DNA of 64,000 bases from Pseudomonas triticicola (GTDB taxonomy: Bacteria; Pseudomonadota; Gammaproteobacteria; Pseudomonadales; Pseudomonadaceae), in the NCBI RefSeq assembly GCF_019145375.1, contig NZ_JAHSTX010000001.1, positions 310,001-374,000 on the forward strand, in the 5' to 3' direction. Made by a program: the position numbers and the translations under genes. Position 1 is the first letter of the stretch. Each line of letters starts with the position of its first letter. The notes beneath the pieces are model-generated. The model worked only from the letters and a program-made list of their open reading frames with translations. It did no database searches and was not told where the DNA came from. This document shows, piece by piece, positions 17,525 through 27,896 of this stretch.

Positions 17525-17988
17525 TGCGCGTTCTGTTTGTGTGCCTGGGCAACATCTGCCGTTCGCCCACCGCTGAAGGCGTGTTGCGCCACAAGTTGCG
17601 TGAAGCCGGGCTGGCGGATGTGGTCGAAGTGGCCTCCGCCGGCACCGGTGACTGGCACGTCGGCAACCCGCCGGACAAGCGCAGCCAGGCGGCGGCGAAA
17701 CTGCGCGGTTATGACTTGTCGACGCAACGCGCGCAGCAGGTCAGCCGGGCCGATTTCGCCAGCTACGACCTGATTCTCGCCATGGACAACAGCAATCTGC
17801 GCAACCTCAAGGCCTTGCAGCCGTCCACCGGCAGGGCCGAGCTGGATCTGTTTTTGCGTCGTTATGCCGGGCTGGTCGATGAAGTGCCGGATCCGTATTA
17901 CGACGGTGATCAGGGTTTCGAGCAGGTGCTTGATCTGATCGAAGCGGCCTGCGACCAGTTGCTGATCGAAGTGAAGGGCCGTTTATGA
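17524..17988 (+). CDS. Low-molecular-weight protein tyrosine phosphatase
   Basis: This is a 154-residue LMW-PTP. The catalytic P-loop is C-L-G-N-I-C-R-S near the N-terminus (CX5R with nucleophile C7), and the general-acid loop is DPYYDG near residue 122. Members dephosphorylate BY-kinases, exopolysaccharide enzymes or free phosphotyrosine proteins. No tyrosine kinase gene is nearby; it sits in an envelope operon between kdsB and murB, overlapping both, so its target is unclear. Confidence 0.93.
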   Translation: MRVLFVCLGNICRSPTAEGVLRHKLREAGLADVVEVASAGTGDWHVGNPPDKRSQAAAKLRGYDLSTQRAQQVSRADFASYDLILAMDNSNLRNLKALQPSTGRAELDLFLRRYAGLVDEVPDPYYDGDQGFEQVLDLIEAACDQLLIEVKGRL

Positions 17989-19004
17989 GTTTACAGGTGC
18001 AACCGCAAGTATCTTTGCAGGCCTTCAATACGTTTGGCGTCGATGTGCGCGCGCAGCTGTTTGCCGAAGCCCACAGTGATGACGATGTCCGCGAAGCGCT
18101 GACCTATGCCGCGTCCCGTGACGTGCCGTTGCTGGTTATCGGCGGTGGCAGCAACTTGCTGCTGACGGCGGATATTCCAGCGTTGGTATTGCGCATGGCT
18201 ACGCGCGGCATCCGCGTGCTCAGCGACGATGGCAGTCGCGTGGTGGTCGAGGCGGAAGCGGGCGAACCGTGGCATCCGTTCGTGCAGCACACGCTGGCCC
18301 AGGGTTTTGCCGGGCTGGAAAACCTCAGCCTGATTCCCGGCACCGTCGGCGCCGCGCCGATGCAGAACATCGGTGCCTATGGTGTCGAGATCAAGGACGT
18401 GTTTGCCGGCCTGACTGCGCTGGACCGCGAGAGCGGCGAGCTGCGGGATTTCAGCCTGGAGCAGTGCAATTTCGGCTACCGCGACAGTGTGTTCAAGCAG
18501 CAGCCGGGACGTTGGCTGATCCTGCGGGTGCGCTTCAAGCTGGATCGCGCAGCGCACCTGCATCTGGAATACGGCCCGGTCCGTCAGCGCCTGAGCGAGC
18601 AGGGCATCGAGCAGCCGACGCCCAGCGACGTCAGCCGCGCCATTTGCAGCATCCGCAGCGAAAAACTGCCGGACCCGGCGGTGCTCGGCAATGCCGGCAG
18701 TTTTTTCAAGAATCCGCTGGTGCCTGCCGCTGTGGTCACGCAGATCAAAGCACAGCACCCGGATCTGGTGGCTTACCCGCAAGCGGACGGGCAGATGAAA
18801 CTGGCCGCTGGCTGGCTGATCGAACGCGCCGGCTGGAAAGGTTTTCGCGACGGCGATGCCGGCGTGCACAAGTTGCAGGCGCTGGTGCTGGTCAACTACG
18901 GCACGGCCACCGGCCTGCAACTGCTCGACCTGGCGCAACGTATCCAGAAAGACATCGCCGAACGGTTTCATGTCGAACTGGAAATGGAGCCCAATCGGTA
19001 TTGA
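17985..19004 (+). CDS. murB: UDP-N-acetylenolpyruvoylglucosamine reductase MurB
   Basis: This is a 339-residue cytoplasmic FAD enzyme that reduces enolpyruvyl-UDP-GlcNAc to UDP-MurNAc in peptidoglycan precursor synthesis. The FAD site VIGGGSNLLL, the GTVGAAPMQNIGAYG stretch and NAGSFFKNP with the catalytic Ser are all visible. Its length fits the E. coli-type (type I) MurB. It is the last gene of the lpxK operon, followed by short repeats and an intrinsic terminator. Confidence 0.96.
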   Translation: MSLQVQPQVSLQAFNTFGVDVRAQLFAEAHSDDDVREALTYAASRDVPLLVIGGGSNLLLTADIPALVLRMATRGIRVLSDDGSRVVVEAEAGEPWHPFVQHTLAQGFAGLENLSLIPGTVGAAPMQNIGAYGVEIKDVFAGLTALDRESGELRDFSLEQCNFGYRDSVFKQQPGRWLILRVRFKLDRAAHLHLEYGPVRQRLSEQGIEQPTPSDVSRAICSIRSEKLPDPAVLGNAGSFFKNPLVPAAVVTQIKAQHPDLVAYPQADGQMKLAAGWLIERAGWKGFRDGDAGVHKLQALVLVNYGTATGLQLLDLAQRIQKDIAERFHVELEMEPNRY

Positions 19005-19007
19005 GGC

Positions 19008-19276
19008 AGCTGCAAGCTTCAAGCTGCAAGCTTCAAGCTTCAAGCGGCAAGCTACACTGCGTCATGAGCGCCAAGCCGCTTCTACTTGCAGCTTGTAGCT
19101 AGAAGCTTGCCGCTAAAAAGCCCTGTATAAGCAGGGCTTTTTTGTTAATGCTGGGTTAACTTAGCCGCCTAACGATACCAATCATTTGCTTCACCCAAGG
19201 CGCGGTTGCGAGCTGCAATCTGCGAGCGAATCAGACGCGCCTTCACTTTGAGCTTGCAGCTTGCAGCTTGCCGCTA
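19008..19276. repeat. AGCTTGCAGCTT-type short repeats around the murB terminator
   Basis: Three clusters of 7-8 base units (AGCTTCA, AGCTTGC and complements) occur at 19008-19052, 19085-19114 and 19250-19276. The last two are inverted relative to the first. Together with the terminator they fill the 19005-19317 gap; no gene is seen there. Confidence 0.7.
19115..19144 (+). terminator. Intrinsic terminator after murB
   Basis: AAAAAGCCCTG / CAGGGCTTTTTT with a 6-base loop lies about 110 bases after the murB stop. Confidence 0.88.
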
Positions 19277-19317
19277 AGATGTAACCCATAACCACTAAAA
19301 AATATGCGGGCGTGCCC

Positions 19318-19788
19318 ATGATTACCCTGAAACTCAACGGTCAAGACCACTCCCTCGATGTCACCGAAGACATGCCGCTGTTGTGGGCGATTCGTGACGT
19401 CGCCGGATACAACGGCACCAAATTCGGTTGCGGCATGGGCCTGTGCGGCGCCTGCACCATCCATATCGACGGCTTGCCGGCACGCAGTTGCATCACGCCG
19501 ATCGGCTCGGTGATCGGCCAGAACGTCACCACCATCGATAATCTCCACGCCGACCCGGTAGGCAAGGTCGTGCAGCAAGCCTGGCTCGACAGCGCCGTGG
19601 CTCAATGCGGTTATTGCCAAGGCGGGCAGATCATGTCGGCTACCGCTCTGCTGAAAACCAACCCCAACCCGAGCGACGAGCAGATCGAAGAAGCCATGGT
19701 CGGCAACATCTGCCGCTGCGGTACTTACAACCGGATCAAAACCGCGATCCGCCAGGCCTCCACCCATCTGAAGGAGGTGAAGGCATGA
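19318..19788 (+). CDS. 2Fe-2S subunit of a molybdenum hydroxylase (IorA-like)
   Basis: This 156-residue electron-transfer subunit carries two [2Fe-2S] clusters: a plant-ferredoxin-type site CGCGMGLCGACTIHIDG and an all-helical site CGYCQGG plus NICRCGTY. It passes electrons from the molybdopterin subunit encoded by the overlapping next gene to an acceptor such as a cytochrome. Size and two-subunit organisation match isoquinoline 1-oxidoreductase or periplasmic aldehyde oxidases, not three-subunit xanthine dehydrogenase. The ATG at 19318 is preferred over an upstream GTG. Confidence 0.92.
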   Translation: MITLKLNGQDHSLDVTEDMPLLWAIRDVAGYNGTKFGCGMGLCGACTIHIDGLPARSCITPIGSVIGQNVTTIDNLHADPVGKVVQQAWLDSAVAQCGYCQGGQIMSATALLKTNPNPSDEQIEEAMVGNICRCGTYNRIKTAIRQASTHLKEVKA

Positions 19789-22106
19789 GCCGCGTCCCGA
19801 ATGATTTTGCCCTGAGCAACCTCAGCCGCCGTGGTTTTCTCAAAGGCGTCGGCGCCACTGGTGCGCTGGTCCTCGCCGCGAGCTGGGGCTGGCAGGATGC
19901 GCTGGCCGATGACGCTGCGAAGAAGTTTGGCGCCGATGGCATGCCGAATGGCTGGATCGACGATCCCAAGGTCTACGTGAGCATTGCTGCCGATGGCAGC
20001 GTCACCGTGGTGTGCAACCGTTCGGAAATGGGCCAGGGCGTGCGCACCAGCCTGAGCATGGTGGTTGCCGATGAACTTGAGGCCGATTGGGCGCAGGTCA
20101 AAGTGCAGCAGGCGCCGGGCGACGAAGTGCGCTTCGGCAACCAGGACACCGATGGTTCGCGCAGCATGCGTCACTGGTACGAGCCGATGCGGCGTTGTGG
20201 CGCCGCCGCGCGGACCATGCTCGAACAGGCCGCTGCTGCGCAGTGGAAAGTGCCGGTTGGCGAATGCCATGCGCAACTGCACAAGGTCATTCACAAACCG
20301 TCCGGCCGCGAACTGGGCTACGGCGAACTCGCCGCTGCCGCCAGTGCGCTGGCAGTACCGGCGCGTGACAGCCTGCGTCTCAAGCAGCCGTCGGAGTTTC
20401 GCTACATCGGTAAGGAAGGCACCAAGGCCATCGACGGTGCCGATATCGTCAATGGCCGCGCAGTGTACGGCGCCGACGTGCATTTCGACGGCATGCTCTA
20501 CGCCACTATCGCTCGCCCGGCAGTGTACGGCGGCAAGGTCAAAAGCCTCGATGACAGCGCCGCGCTGAAAGTCCCCGGCGTGCTAAAAGTCATGCAGATC
20601 GAAGGCCGGCCATTGCCGTCAGAGTTCCAGCCATTGGGCGGCGTCGCGGTTGTGGCCAGCAATACCTGGGCAGCGATCAAGGGCCGCGAGGCGCTGAAGA
20701 TCGAATGGGACGACGGCCCGAATGCCAGTTATGACTCGATTGCCTATCGCAAGGAGCTTGAAGCCGCGTCGCTGAAGGCCGGCAAAGTGGTGCGCAACAC
20801 CGGCGACATCGACAAGGCCTTGAGCGGCGCCGCCAGCACTCTCGAAGCCTCGTATTACCTGCCGCACCTGGCGCAGGCACCGATGGAACCGATGGTCGCC
20901 ATCGCCCGTTACAAGGACGGCGTATGCGAGGCCTGGGCGCCGAGTCAGGCACCGCAGGTCACCCGTGAGCGCATCGCCGAGCGTCTTGGCGTGCCGTTCG
21001 AAAAGGTCACCTTCAATGTGACATTGCTGGGCGGTGGTTTCGGGCGCAAGTCGAAACCGGACTTCGTCGTTGAAGCGGCGATTCTCGCCAAGGAGTTTCC
21101 GGGCAAGGCTGTACGGGTGCAGTGGACCCGCGACGACGACATCCACAATTCGTATTTCCACACCGTGTCGGCGGAATATCTCAAGGCCGGCATCGACAAG
21201 AACGGCATGCCGTCCGGCTGGCTGCATCGCACCGTGGCGCCAAGCATCACCGCGTTGTTTGCGCCGGACATGAACCATGAGGCGGCGTTCGAGCTGGGCA
21301 TGGGCTTTACCAACATGGCCTATGCGATTCCCAACGTGCGCCTGGAAAACCCCGAAGCCAAGGTACACACCCGCGTCGGCTGGTATCGCTCGGTGTCGAA
21401 CATTCCCCACGGCTTTGCGATTCAGAGCTTCGTCGACGAACTGGCGCACAAGGCCGGGGAAGATCCGCTCAAGTACCAGATCAAATTGCTCGGCCCGGAC
21501 CGGCAGATCGATCCACGCACCTTGAGCGAAGAGTGGAACTACGGCGAATCGCCCGAGCGTTACCCGATTGACACCGGGCGCATGCGCACGGTGCTGGAAA
21601 CTGCCGCCAAGGCCGCCGGTTGGGGGCGCAAACTGCCCAAGGGTCGTGGTCTCGGTCTGGCGGTGCATTACAGCTTCGTCACTTATGTCGCGGCGGTGAT
21701 TGAAGTCGAGGTCAAGGACGACGGTTCGCTGATCGTGCACAAGGCCGACATCGCCGTGGACTGCGGGCCGCAGATCAACCCTGAGCGCATCCGTTCGCAG
21801 TTCGAAGGTGCGTGCGTCATGGGCCTGGGCAACGCTGTGCTCGGTGAGATCAGCTTCAAGGACGGCAAGGTCCAGCAGGACAACTTCCATATGTACGAGG
21901 TCGCGCGCATGTCGCTGGCACCCAAGGAAGTCGCCGTGCATCTGGTCACGCCGCCGGGTGACGTGCCGTTGGGTGGCGTTGGTGAGCCGGGTGTGCCGCC
22001 GATTGCCCCGGCGCTGTGCAATGCGATCTTCGCCGCCACCGGCAAGCGCATCCGCAATCTGCCGGTGCGGTATCAGTTGCAAGGCTGGCAGAAGGCGCAA
22101 GCGTAA
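19785..22106 (+). CDS. Molybdopterin-binding subunit of a molybdenum hydroxylase (IorB-like)
   Basis: This is a 773-residue catalytic subunit. The N-terminus has a twin-arginine signal ([11 protein letters not shown] followed by a hydrophobic stretch ending at ALA), so the folded complex is exported to the periplasm. Mo-cofactor regions include [13 protein letters not shown] and [14 protein letters not shown], where the late Glu is the expected catalytic base. AAGGAGG lies ahead of ATG 19785. The gene overlaps the 2Fe-2S subunit and the XdhC gene. The substrate (N-heterocycle or aldehyde) is not evident; no FAD subunit is present. Confidence 0.9.
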   Translation: MSRVPNDFALSNLSRRGFLKGVGATGALVLAASWGWQDALADDAAKKFGADGMPNGWIDDPKVYVSIAADGSVTVVCNRSEMGQGVRTSLSMVVADELEADWAQVKVQQAPGDEVRFGNQDTDGSRSMRHWYEPMRRCGAAARTMLEQAAAAQWKVPVGECHAQLHKVIHKPSGRELGYGELAAAASALAVPARDSLRLKQPSEFRYIGKEGTKAIDGADIVNGRAVYGADVHFDGMLYATIARPAVYGGKVKSLDDSAALKVPGVLKVMQIEGRPLPSEFQPLGGVAVVASNTWAAIKGREALKIEWDDGPNASYDSIAYRKELEAASLKAGKVVRNTGDIDKALSGAASTLEASYYLPHLAQAPMEPMVAIARYKDGVCEAWAPSQAPQVTRERIAERLGVPFEKVTFNVTLLGGGFGRKSKPDFVVEAAILAKEFPGKAVRVQWTRDDDIHNSYFHTVSAEYLKAGIDKNGMPSGWLHRTVAPSITALFAPDMNHEAAFELGMGFTNMAYAIPNVRLENPEAKVHTRVGWYRSVSNIPHGFAIQSFVDELAHKAGEDPLKYQIKLLGPDRQIDPRTLSEEWNYGESPERYPIDTGRMRTVLETAAKAAGWGRKLPKGRGLGLAVHYSFVTYVAAVIEVEVKDDGSLIVHKADIAVDCGPQINPERIRSQFEGACVMGLGNAVLGEISFKDGKVQQDNFHMYEVARMSLAPKEVAVHLVTPPGDVPLGGVGEPGVPPIAPALCNAIFAATGKRIRNLPVRYQLQGWQKAQA

Positions 22107-23086
22107 TGGACAGCGTCGATCTCAACGTCCTGCGCAGCGTCCTCGAGTGGCGCCGCGCCGGACAGCGGGTGGTGCTGTTCAGCGTGGTGCAGACGTGGGG
22201 CACCGCGCCGCGCTCGCCCGGCGCCATGCTCGCCTTGCGCGAGGACGGCGTAGTGATCGGTTCGGTGTCGGGCGGCTGTGTCGAAGATGACCTGATCGCG
22301 CGGCTGCACGACGGCCGCATTGCCACCGATGGTCCGCCAGTGCAGATGATTACCTACGGCGTGACCCGCGAGGAGGCCGCGCGTTTCGGCCTGCCTTGCG
22401 GCGGCACTTTGCGCCTGACCGAAGAGCGCGTCGGTGACCCGGCGTGGGTGGCCGAGCTGCTGCAGCGTTGCGAAAACCATGAAATCGTCGCCCGGGAACT
22501 GAACATCGAAACCGGCGAGGTGCGCCTGGCTTCGGCGAGCAAGTCCGATTCGCTGGTGTTCGACAGCAAGACTCTGCGAGCGATTTATGGTCCGCGCTGG
22601 CGCTTGTTGCTGATCGGTGCCGGGCAGTTGTCGCGCTACGTCGCCGACATGGCGCGGCTGCTGGATTTCGAAGTGCTGATCTGCGATCCGCGCACCGAGT
22701 TCGTTTACGGCTGGGAAGAGCAGCATGGCCGTTTCGTCCCCGGCATGCCGGATGAGGCTGTGCTGAACATCCAGACCGACGAGCGCACGGCGATTGTCGC
22801 CTTGACTCACGATCCACGCCTGGATGACATGGCCTTGCTCACTGCGCTCGACTCGCCGGCGTTCTACGTCGGCGCCCTCGGTTCCCGGGTCAACAGCCAG
22901 AAGCGCCGGGAAAATCTGGCTCAGCTAGGCTTGTCGCAAGCGTCGATTGATCGCTTGCATGGGCCGATCGGCCTGCACATCGGCAGTCATTCGCCGGCAG
23001 AGATCGCCTTGTCCTTGCTGGCGGAAATTGTCGCGATCAAGAACGGTGTGGAGCTGAAACAGAAAAAACCGCTGGAGGGTGCATGA
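22106..23086 (+). CDS. XdhC/CoxI-family molybdoenzyme maturation protein
   Basis: This 326-residue protein has the XdhC/CoxI N-terminal domain (RRAGQRVVLFSVVQTWGTAP, then GSVSGGCVEDD) and the C-terminal Rossmann-like XdhC domain (LLLIGAGQLSRYVADMARLL and YVGALGSR). XdhC-type chaperones bind and sulfurate the Mo cofactor before insertion into the cognate hydroxylase. Start and stop overlap the flanking genes, so it is dedicated to this enzyme. Confidence 0.9.
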   Translation: MDSVDLNVLRSVLEWRRAGQRVVLFSVVQTWGTAPRSPGAMLALREDGVVIGSVSGGCVEDDLIARLHDGRIATDGPPVQMITYGVTREEAARFGLPCGGTLRLTEERVGDPAWVAELLQRCENHEIVARELNIETGEVRLASASKSDSLVFDSKTLRAIYGPRWRLLLIGAGQLSRYVADMARLLDFEVLICDPRTEFVYGWEEQHGRFVPGMPDEAVLNIQTDERTAIVALTHDPRLDDMALLTALDSPAFYVGALGSRVNSQKRRENLAQLGLSQASIDRLHGPIGLHIGSHSPAEIALSLLAEIVAIKNGVELKQKKPLEGA

Positions 23087-23685
23087 GCCAATCCACCGCA
23101 GTGATTGTGCTGGCGGCGGGCGAGGGCAAACGCTTTCGCCAGATCGCCGGCCCCGACAAAGACAAATTGCTCGCTGACTGCACAGGGCGTGATGGCGCCG
23201 TGCGCTCGGTCATCGAGCAGGTGCTGGTGAACCTGCCGGCCAGTCTCGCCAAGCGCGTGCTGGTCACCACCGAGGCTCGACCGCAGGCGATGCGCATGGC
23301 CCAGGCTTATGGCTGCGACGTGGTGTCGATCGAATCGACCGGCATGGGTGACAGCATTGCCGCAGGTGTTGCCGCTTGCCCGGGCGCTGATGGCTGGTTG
23401 ATTGTGCTCGGCGATATGCCGTTTATCTTGCCTTCGAGTATCGAGCGAGTGCTCGCGGCGATGGCTGATGACGCGGTGAGCGTGCCGGTGCTGGGTGGGG
23501 AGTTTGGTCATCCGGTGGGGTTTGGTCGTTCGTTTGGCGCGCAGTTGCAGGCGCTGACCGGTGATCGTGGTGCACGGCCGTTGTTTGCGCAGGGTAGGGT
23601 GGTAGAAGTGGCGGTGGATGATCCTGGCGTGTTGTGGGATATCGATGTGCCAGAGGCGCTGGTTTTCAAAAGCCCCTCACCCTAA
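23083..23685 (+). CDS. MobA-like NTP transferase (MocA type)
   Basis: This 200-residue nucleotidyltransferase starts with the signature VIVLAAGEGKRF and contains LGDMPFI, as in MocA/MobA proteins that add CMP (or GMP) to molybdopterin. In the operon it would supply the cytosine dinucleotide form of the cofactor that molybdenum hydroxylases need. The alternative, a general sugar-phosphate nucleotidyltransferase, is less likely in this neighbourhood. The stop codon runs into a palindromic repeat. Confidence 0.85.
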   Translation: MSQSTAVIVLAAGEGKRFRQIAGPDKDKLLADCTGRDGAVRSVIEQVLVNLPASLAKRVLVTTEARPQAMRMAQAYGCDVVSIESTGMGDSIAAGVAACPGADGWLIVLGDMPFILPSSIERVLAAMADDAVSVPVLGGEFGHPVGFGRSFGAQLQALTGDRGARPLFAQGRVVEVAVDDPGVLWDIDVPEALVFKSPSP

Positions 23686-23835
23686 CCCTCTCCCAGAGGG
23701 AGAGGGGACTAACCGAGTTGCTTGTCCGAGATGCACCGACTTGTAATTTCTGAGTCGATCTCGGGTTTGAAAAGCTTGAAGATCGGCTCCCTTTCCCCCT
23801 CGCCCCCTTGGGGGAGAGGGCTGGGGTGAGGGGGA
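23673..23835. repeat. Pair of CCCTCACCC/GGGAGAGGG palindromic repeats
   Basis: One copy spans 23673-23707 and begins inside the last codons of the MocA-like gene; a second spans 23789-23835. About 80 bp of spacer between them resembles the spacer of the 51.5 kb elements (both start ACCGAG and contain a TCGGGT segment), so the whole may be one compound mobile-type repeat. Confidence 0.7.
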
Positions 23836-23871
23836 GCGATCCAAAGACTTGCATAGAAAATCGAAGCGCAT

Positions 23872-23910
23872 AAAAAAGCCCCGCCAGGCTTTCACCAGGC
23901 GGGGCTTTTT
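23872..23910 (-). terminator. Intrinsic terminator after rne
   Basis: GCCCCGCC / GGCGGGGC with a 12-base loop, flanked by A6 on the left and T5 on the right, lies 15 bases past the leftward rne stop and may serve both directions. Confidence 0.88.
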
Positions 23911-23924
23911 ATTGGCTTCAGGAA

Positions 23925-26900
23925 TTACACGAGTGGTTTAGGCTCGTGCTCTTTTTCCTGGGCTTCTTCGCGCTGTTCAACCGCGTCCTGAACGGAGCGT
24001 GGTGCTTCAGCGATCACCGCTTCAACCGATGCTTCTTCCGCGACCGGGGCAGGGGCTGCCTCGACCACTTCAGCCGCAGCGGCTGGTTCGGCAGCCACTG
24101 GCGCTGCAGCGGCAGCCAGTTCGGCTTCCTTCTGCAGACGCTCGGCTTCACGCTTGCGACGACGCACTTCACGCGGGTCGTTTGGCGCACGGCCGTTTGG
24201 CGTCAGGGCGCTGACCGGAGCCGGTGCTTCAACCACAGGGGCTGGCGCTTCGACTGCGGCTGGTGCTTCTTCAACCTGAGCTTCGGCAACCGGAGCTTCA
24301 ACCACTGGTGTCGGCGCCGGCTCTGCTGCTGCAACTACTGGCTCGGAAACCATGGCTTGCGGCACTTCGGCTTCAGCGACTGGCGCTGGGGCTTCGGTGA
24401 CGGCTGGCTCGGCAACCCAGTTGAACGCAGTCTGCTCTTCGCGAACTTCACGCACGGTCTTGGTCACGTTTTCGCTGACGGTTTCTACCGCTGGCTCAGT
24501 GATGGCCGTTGGTGCTTCGACGACAGCTTCCGGTTCGGCAGTTGCTTCAGCCTGAGGTTGAGCTTCGCGGACCGGAGCGACTTCGATTTCCGGTGCAGCA
24601 GTCACTTCCACTGGTGTGGTGGCTTCGACAGCCGGCGCTTCGACTGGAGCGGTTTCCAGTGTGGCGGCGGTGGCGCGTTCAGCCTGCTCGTGGGCTTGGG
24701 CTTCTGCCGGAGCGCTGATGGTGCTGCTGGCAACAGCGGCGGTGACGGCCAGGCCAGCGGCCAGATCGGCAGTGCTTGGCTCGCCAGCGTTTTCAGCGGA
24801 CTCGGACTCTTCCGAACCTTCGATCACGTTGCCGTTGGCATCACGTTGACGCTCGCGACGGTTGCTGCGACGGCGCTGACCACGGGAGCGACGACGTGGA
24901 CGATCGCCTTCGGCGTTATCCTGACCGTCTTCCGGCAGTTGCTCTTCGTTGTTGCTGTTCACTTCTTCTTCAGCGACGGCAGCAGCGGCCTGCTCGGCAC
25001 GCGGTTGACGCTCTTCACGCGGCGGACGCGGAGCGCGTTCTTCGCGTGGCTGACGGGCCGGACGCTCTTCAGCGGTCACGGCAGCAACAGCTGCGGCTGC
25101 GGCTGGCGCGGCGTCCAGCGGCTCGCGCAGTTCACGCACGCGTTCTTCACGCTCGCCACGCGGCTTGCGATCTTCACGTGGGGCACGCGGTGCACGTTCT
25201 TCACGCGGGGCACGTGGTGCGCGCTCTTCGCGGGCTACCGGCGCTTCGCTGCGGGTTTCACGCGGCTCGCGGGCTTCACGTGGCTGGCGCTCTTCGCGCG
25301 GCTCGCGTGGTGCGCGCTCTTCACGTGGAGCACGTTCTTCGCGCGGCTTGCGTTCTTCATCGCGGCGACCGTTGCGGTTGCGGCTCTGCTGACGACCGTT
25401 GCGGCGCTCTTCGTTGCGGGCAGGGCGCTCGGTGGCAGCCGGTTTCGCAACCGCGACCGGTGCGGCTGGCTCTTCCTTGGTGGCGAACAGGCTGACCAGC
25501 GACTTCACCAGGCCCTTGAACAGGCTTGGCTCAGGCGCGGCAGCGGGTGCCGGAGCAGGTGCGGCAGGGGCAACTTCAGTCGGCACCGGTGCGTTGGCAC
25601 GGGCCGGCGCAGTTTTCACTGCAGCTTCCTGGCGAACCAGAGTGCGGGTCGCAGCGGCTGGCTGGACTTCTTCGACTTCGGCAGCGGCGGCAGCGATTTC
25701 GTAGCTGGACTGGTTGGTCGCAGCTTCCGGGCTGTCGTCACGCAGACGCTGTACTTCGAAGTGCGGCGTTTCGAGGTGATCGTTCGGCAGAATGACGATG
25801 CGGGCACGGGTGCGCAGTTCGATCTTGGTGATCGAGTTGCGTTTTTCGTTGAGCAGGAACGCGGCGACCGGGATCGGCACTTGCGCGCGAACTTCGGCGG
25901 TGCGGTCTTTCAGAGCTTCTTCTTCGATCAGGCGCAGGATGGCCAGCGACAGCGATTCAACGTCACGGATGATGCCGGTGCCGTTGCAACGCGGGCAGAC
26001 GATGCCGCTGCTTTCACCCAGCGATGGACGCAGGCGCTGACGGGACATTTCCAGCAGGCCGAAACGCGAGATGCGACCGATCTGCACGCGGGCGCGGTCA
26101 GCTTCCAGGCATTCGCGGACTTTCTCTTCCACGGCGCGCTGGTTCTTGGCCGGGGTCATGTCGATGAAGTCGATGACGATCAGGCCGCCGATGTCGCGCA
26201 GGCGCAACTGACGGGCGATTTCTTCGGCGGCTTCAAGGTTGGTCTGCAGGGCGGTTTCTTCGATGTCGCTGCCTTTGGTGGCGCGCGCCGAGTTGATGTC
26301 GATGGACACCAGGGCTTCGGTCGGATCGATGACGATGGAGCCGCCGGAAGGCAGTTCGACGACGCGCTGGAATGCGGTCTCGATCTGGCTTTCGATCTGG
26401 AAACGGTTGAACAGCGGCACGCTGTCTTCGTACAGCTTGATCTTGCTGGCGTACTGCGGCATCACCTGGCGGATGAAGGTCAGGGCTTCGTCCTGGGCTT
26501 CAACGCTGTCGATCAGCACTTCGCCGATGTCCTGGCGCAGGTAATCGCGGATGGCGCGGATGATCACGTTGCTTTCCTGGTAGATCAGGAATGGCGCGGA
26601 GCGATCCAGCGAGGCTTCTTTGATGGCGGTCCACAGTTGCAGCAGGTAGTCGAGGTCCCACTGCATTTCTTCGCTGCTGCGGCCCAGGCCGGCAGTGCGC
26701 ACGATCAGACCCATGTCGGCCGGAGCAACCAGGCCGTTCAGCGCTTCACGCAGTTCGTTGCGCTCTTCACCTTCGATGCGACGGGAGATGCCGCCGGCAC
26801 GCGGGTTGTTCGGCATCAGTACGAGGTAACGACCGGCCAGGCTGATGAAGGTGGTCAGGGCGGCGCCCTTGTTGCCACGTTCTTCTTTCTCGACCTGAAC

Positions 26901-27197
26901 GATGACTTCCTGGCCTTCGCTCAGGACGTCCTTGATGTTGACGCGGCCTTCTGGGGCTTTCTTGAAGTATTCGCGGGAGATTTCTTTGAGGGGCAGGAAG
27001 CCGTGGCGCTCGGAGCCGAAATCGACAAAGGCAGCCTCAAGGCTTGGTTCGATGCGAGTGATACGGCCTTTATAGATGTTGGCCTTCTTCTGCTCGCGTG
27101 CACCGGATTCGATGTCCAGGTCGTAGAGGCGCTGGCCATCTACCAGTGCAACACGCAACTCTTCGGGTTGAGTTGCGTTAATCAGCATTCTTTTCAT
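23925..27197 (-). CDS. rne: Ribonuclease E
   Basis: This 1090-residue essential endoribonuclease is the core of the RNA degradosome. The N-terminal half holds the S1 RNA-binding domain (about residues 36-120), the 5'-sensor and DNase-I-like catalytic region ([11 protein letters not shown] and IVIDFIDM carry the metal-binding Asp residues), and the Zn-link CPRCNGTG near residue 405. The C-terminal half is disordered, with Arg/Glu/Pro-rich repeats followed by Ala/Glu/Val-rich sequence, the scaffold for RNA and partner binding. I start at [10 protein letters not shown], the family start. The gene is divergent from rluC, as in other gammaproteobacteria. Confidence 0.96.
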   Translation of the reverse strand: MKRMLINATQPEELRVALVDGQRLYDLDIESGAREQKKANIYKGRITRIEPSLEAAFVDFGSERHGFLPLKEISREYFKKAPEGRVNIKDVLSEGQEVIVQVEKEERGNKGAALTTFISLAGRYLVLMPNNPRAGGISRRIEGEERNELREALNGLVAPADMGLIVRTAGLGRSSEEMQWDLDYLLQLWTAIKEASLDRSAPFLIYQESNVIIRAIRDYLRQDIGEVLIDSVEAQDEALTFIRQVMPQYASKIKLYEDSVPLFNRFQIESQIETAFQRVVELPSGGSIVIDPTEALVSIDINSARATKGSDIEETALQTNLEAAEEIARQLRLRDIGGLIVIDFIDMTPAKNQRAVEEKVRECLEADRARVQIGRISRFGLLEMSRQRLRPSLGESSGIVCPRCNGTGIIRDVESLSLAILRLIEEEALKDRTAEVRAQVPIPVAAFLLNEKRNSITKIELRTRARIVILPNDHLETPHFEVQRLRDDSPEAATNQSSYEIAAAAAEVEEVQPAAATRTLVRQEAAVKTAPARANAPVPTEVAPAAPAPAPAAAPEPSLFKGLVKSLVSLFATKEEPAAPVAVAKPAATERPARNEERRNGRQQSRNRNGRRDEERKPREERAPREERAPREPREERQPREAREPRETRSEAPVAREERAPRAPREERAPRAPREDRKPRGEREERVRELREPLDAAPAAAAAVAAVTAEERPARQPREERAPRPPREERQPRAEQAAAAVAEEEVNSNNEEQLPEDGQDNAEGDRPRRRSRGQRRRSNRRERQRDANGNVIEGSEESESAENAGEPSTADLAAGLAVTAAVASSTISAPAEAQAHEQAERATAATLETAPVEAPAVEATTPVEVTAAPEIEVAPVREAQPQAEATAEPEAVVEAPTAITEPAVETVSENVTKTVREVREEQTAFNWVAEPAVTEAPAPVAEAEVPQAMVSEPVVAAAEPAPTPVVEAPVAEAQVEEAPAAVEAPAPVVEAPAPVSALTPNGRAPNDPREVRRRKREAERLQKEAELAAAAAPVAAEPAAAAEVVEAAPAPVAEEASVEAVIAEAPRSVQDAVEQREEAQEKEHEPKPLV

Positions 27198-27868
27198 GTA
27201 GTACCGTCGGTTTCCGGGCTGCCGGAAACGGCGTTCGGCACACACGACTTCTCACGGTCGGTGTCAGGTGCGTCGGGAGTGGTTGGCCATTCCCGTGTCC
27301 AGCGATGTGCGGCCAATTGGGCCGATACCGCGACGTACGCGTCCTGCTTGCTGTGGCTACTTAAGCACTCAGTCAGGAGGAGGAATCAACCAGCGGCTGT
27401 GGACGAGATGAAGCGTCTTGATCAAAGCTTGTTGCTACACAGTCCGGCGGTTGTGCATCTCCACCCTACACGTATCCCTGATAATTCGGGTGCTGCCGCG
27501 CGCAGAATCCGCAGCGGGTTGGCATTTACCGTGAGCTCCGAAAGGGGAGGTCACGCATCATGGCTAATTCAGGCGATGTTTCCGAAGCAATCGCTCGGGG
27601 TCATTCGCAGTCGACTGCACTTTGTGAACTGGCCTTGAATGTTGCCTGCCGGGCGAGTGAGAACTCTGCTCGGCGGTGTAATTCAGGCCTCATGTCACCT
27701 GCGCTCGTTACAACCGCAAACTCCACCGTTACGTAGCGAAAGCCCCGTAGGACGGCCTCGCGCCCTGGTGAATTGCGTTGGTCAGGGCCGGTCTTTGACC
27801 GTGGTTCCGCTGTCCAGGCCGCTTTTGGCGGCGTTCGCGACTATAGCAGCAATGATTAAGTGCTTCAA
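27198..27868 (-). promoter_or_regulatory. rne promoter and long 5' leader
   Basis: On the minus strand a near-consensus sigma-70 promoter reads TTGAAG (27863-27868), 17-bp spacer, TATAGT (27840-27845). Transcription would begin near 27833, giving a 5' leader of roughly 635 bases before the rne ATG. In E. coli rne is autoregulated through a long structured leader, and a similar role is inferred here. The stretch contains no credible gene on either strand. Confidence 0.6.
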
Positions 27869-27896
27869 TTCCATAAAAATTGTTATCATCCGCGGC

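Noticed and set aside
23946-27638. 1230-residue open frame opposite rne
   Set aside because: It is the mirror of the rne coding sequence in GC-rich DNA; the translation is low-complexity (Phe/Gly/Arg/Asp-rich) and matches no family, while the minus strand is clearly RNase E.
27639-27896. N-terminal extension of rluC to 27639
   Set aside because: The extension would cross the rne promoter, and the normal RluC N-terminus begins at 27897.
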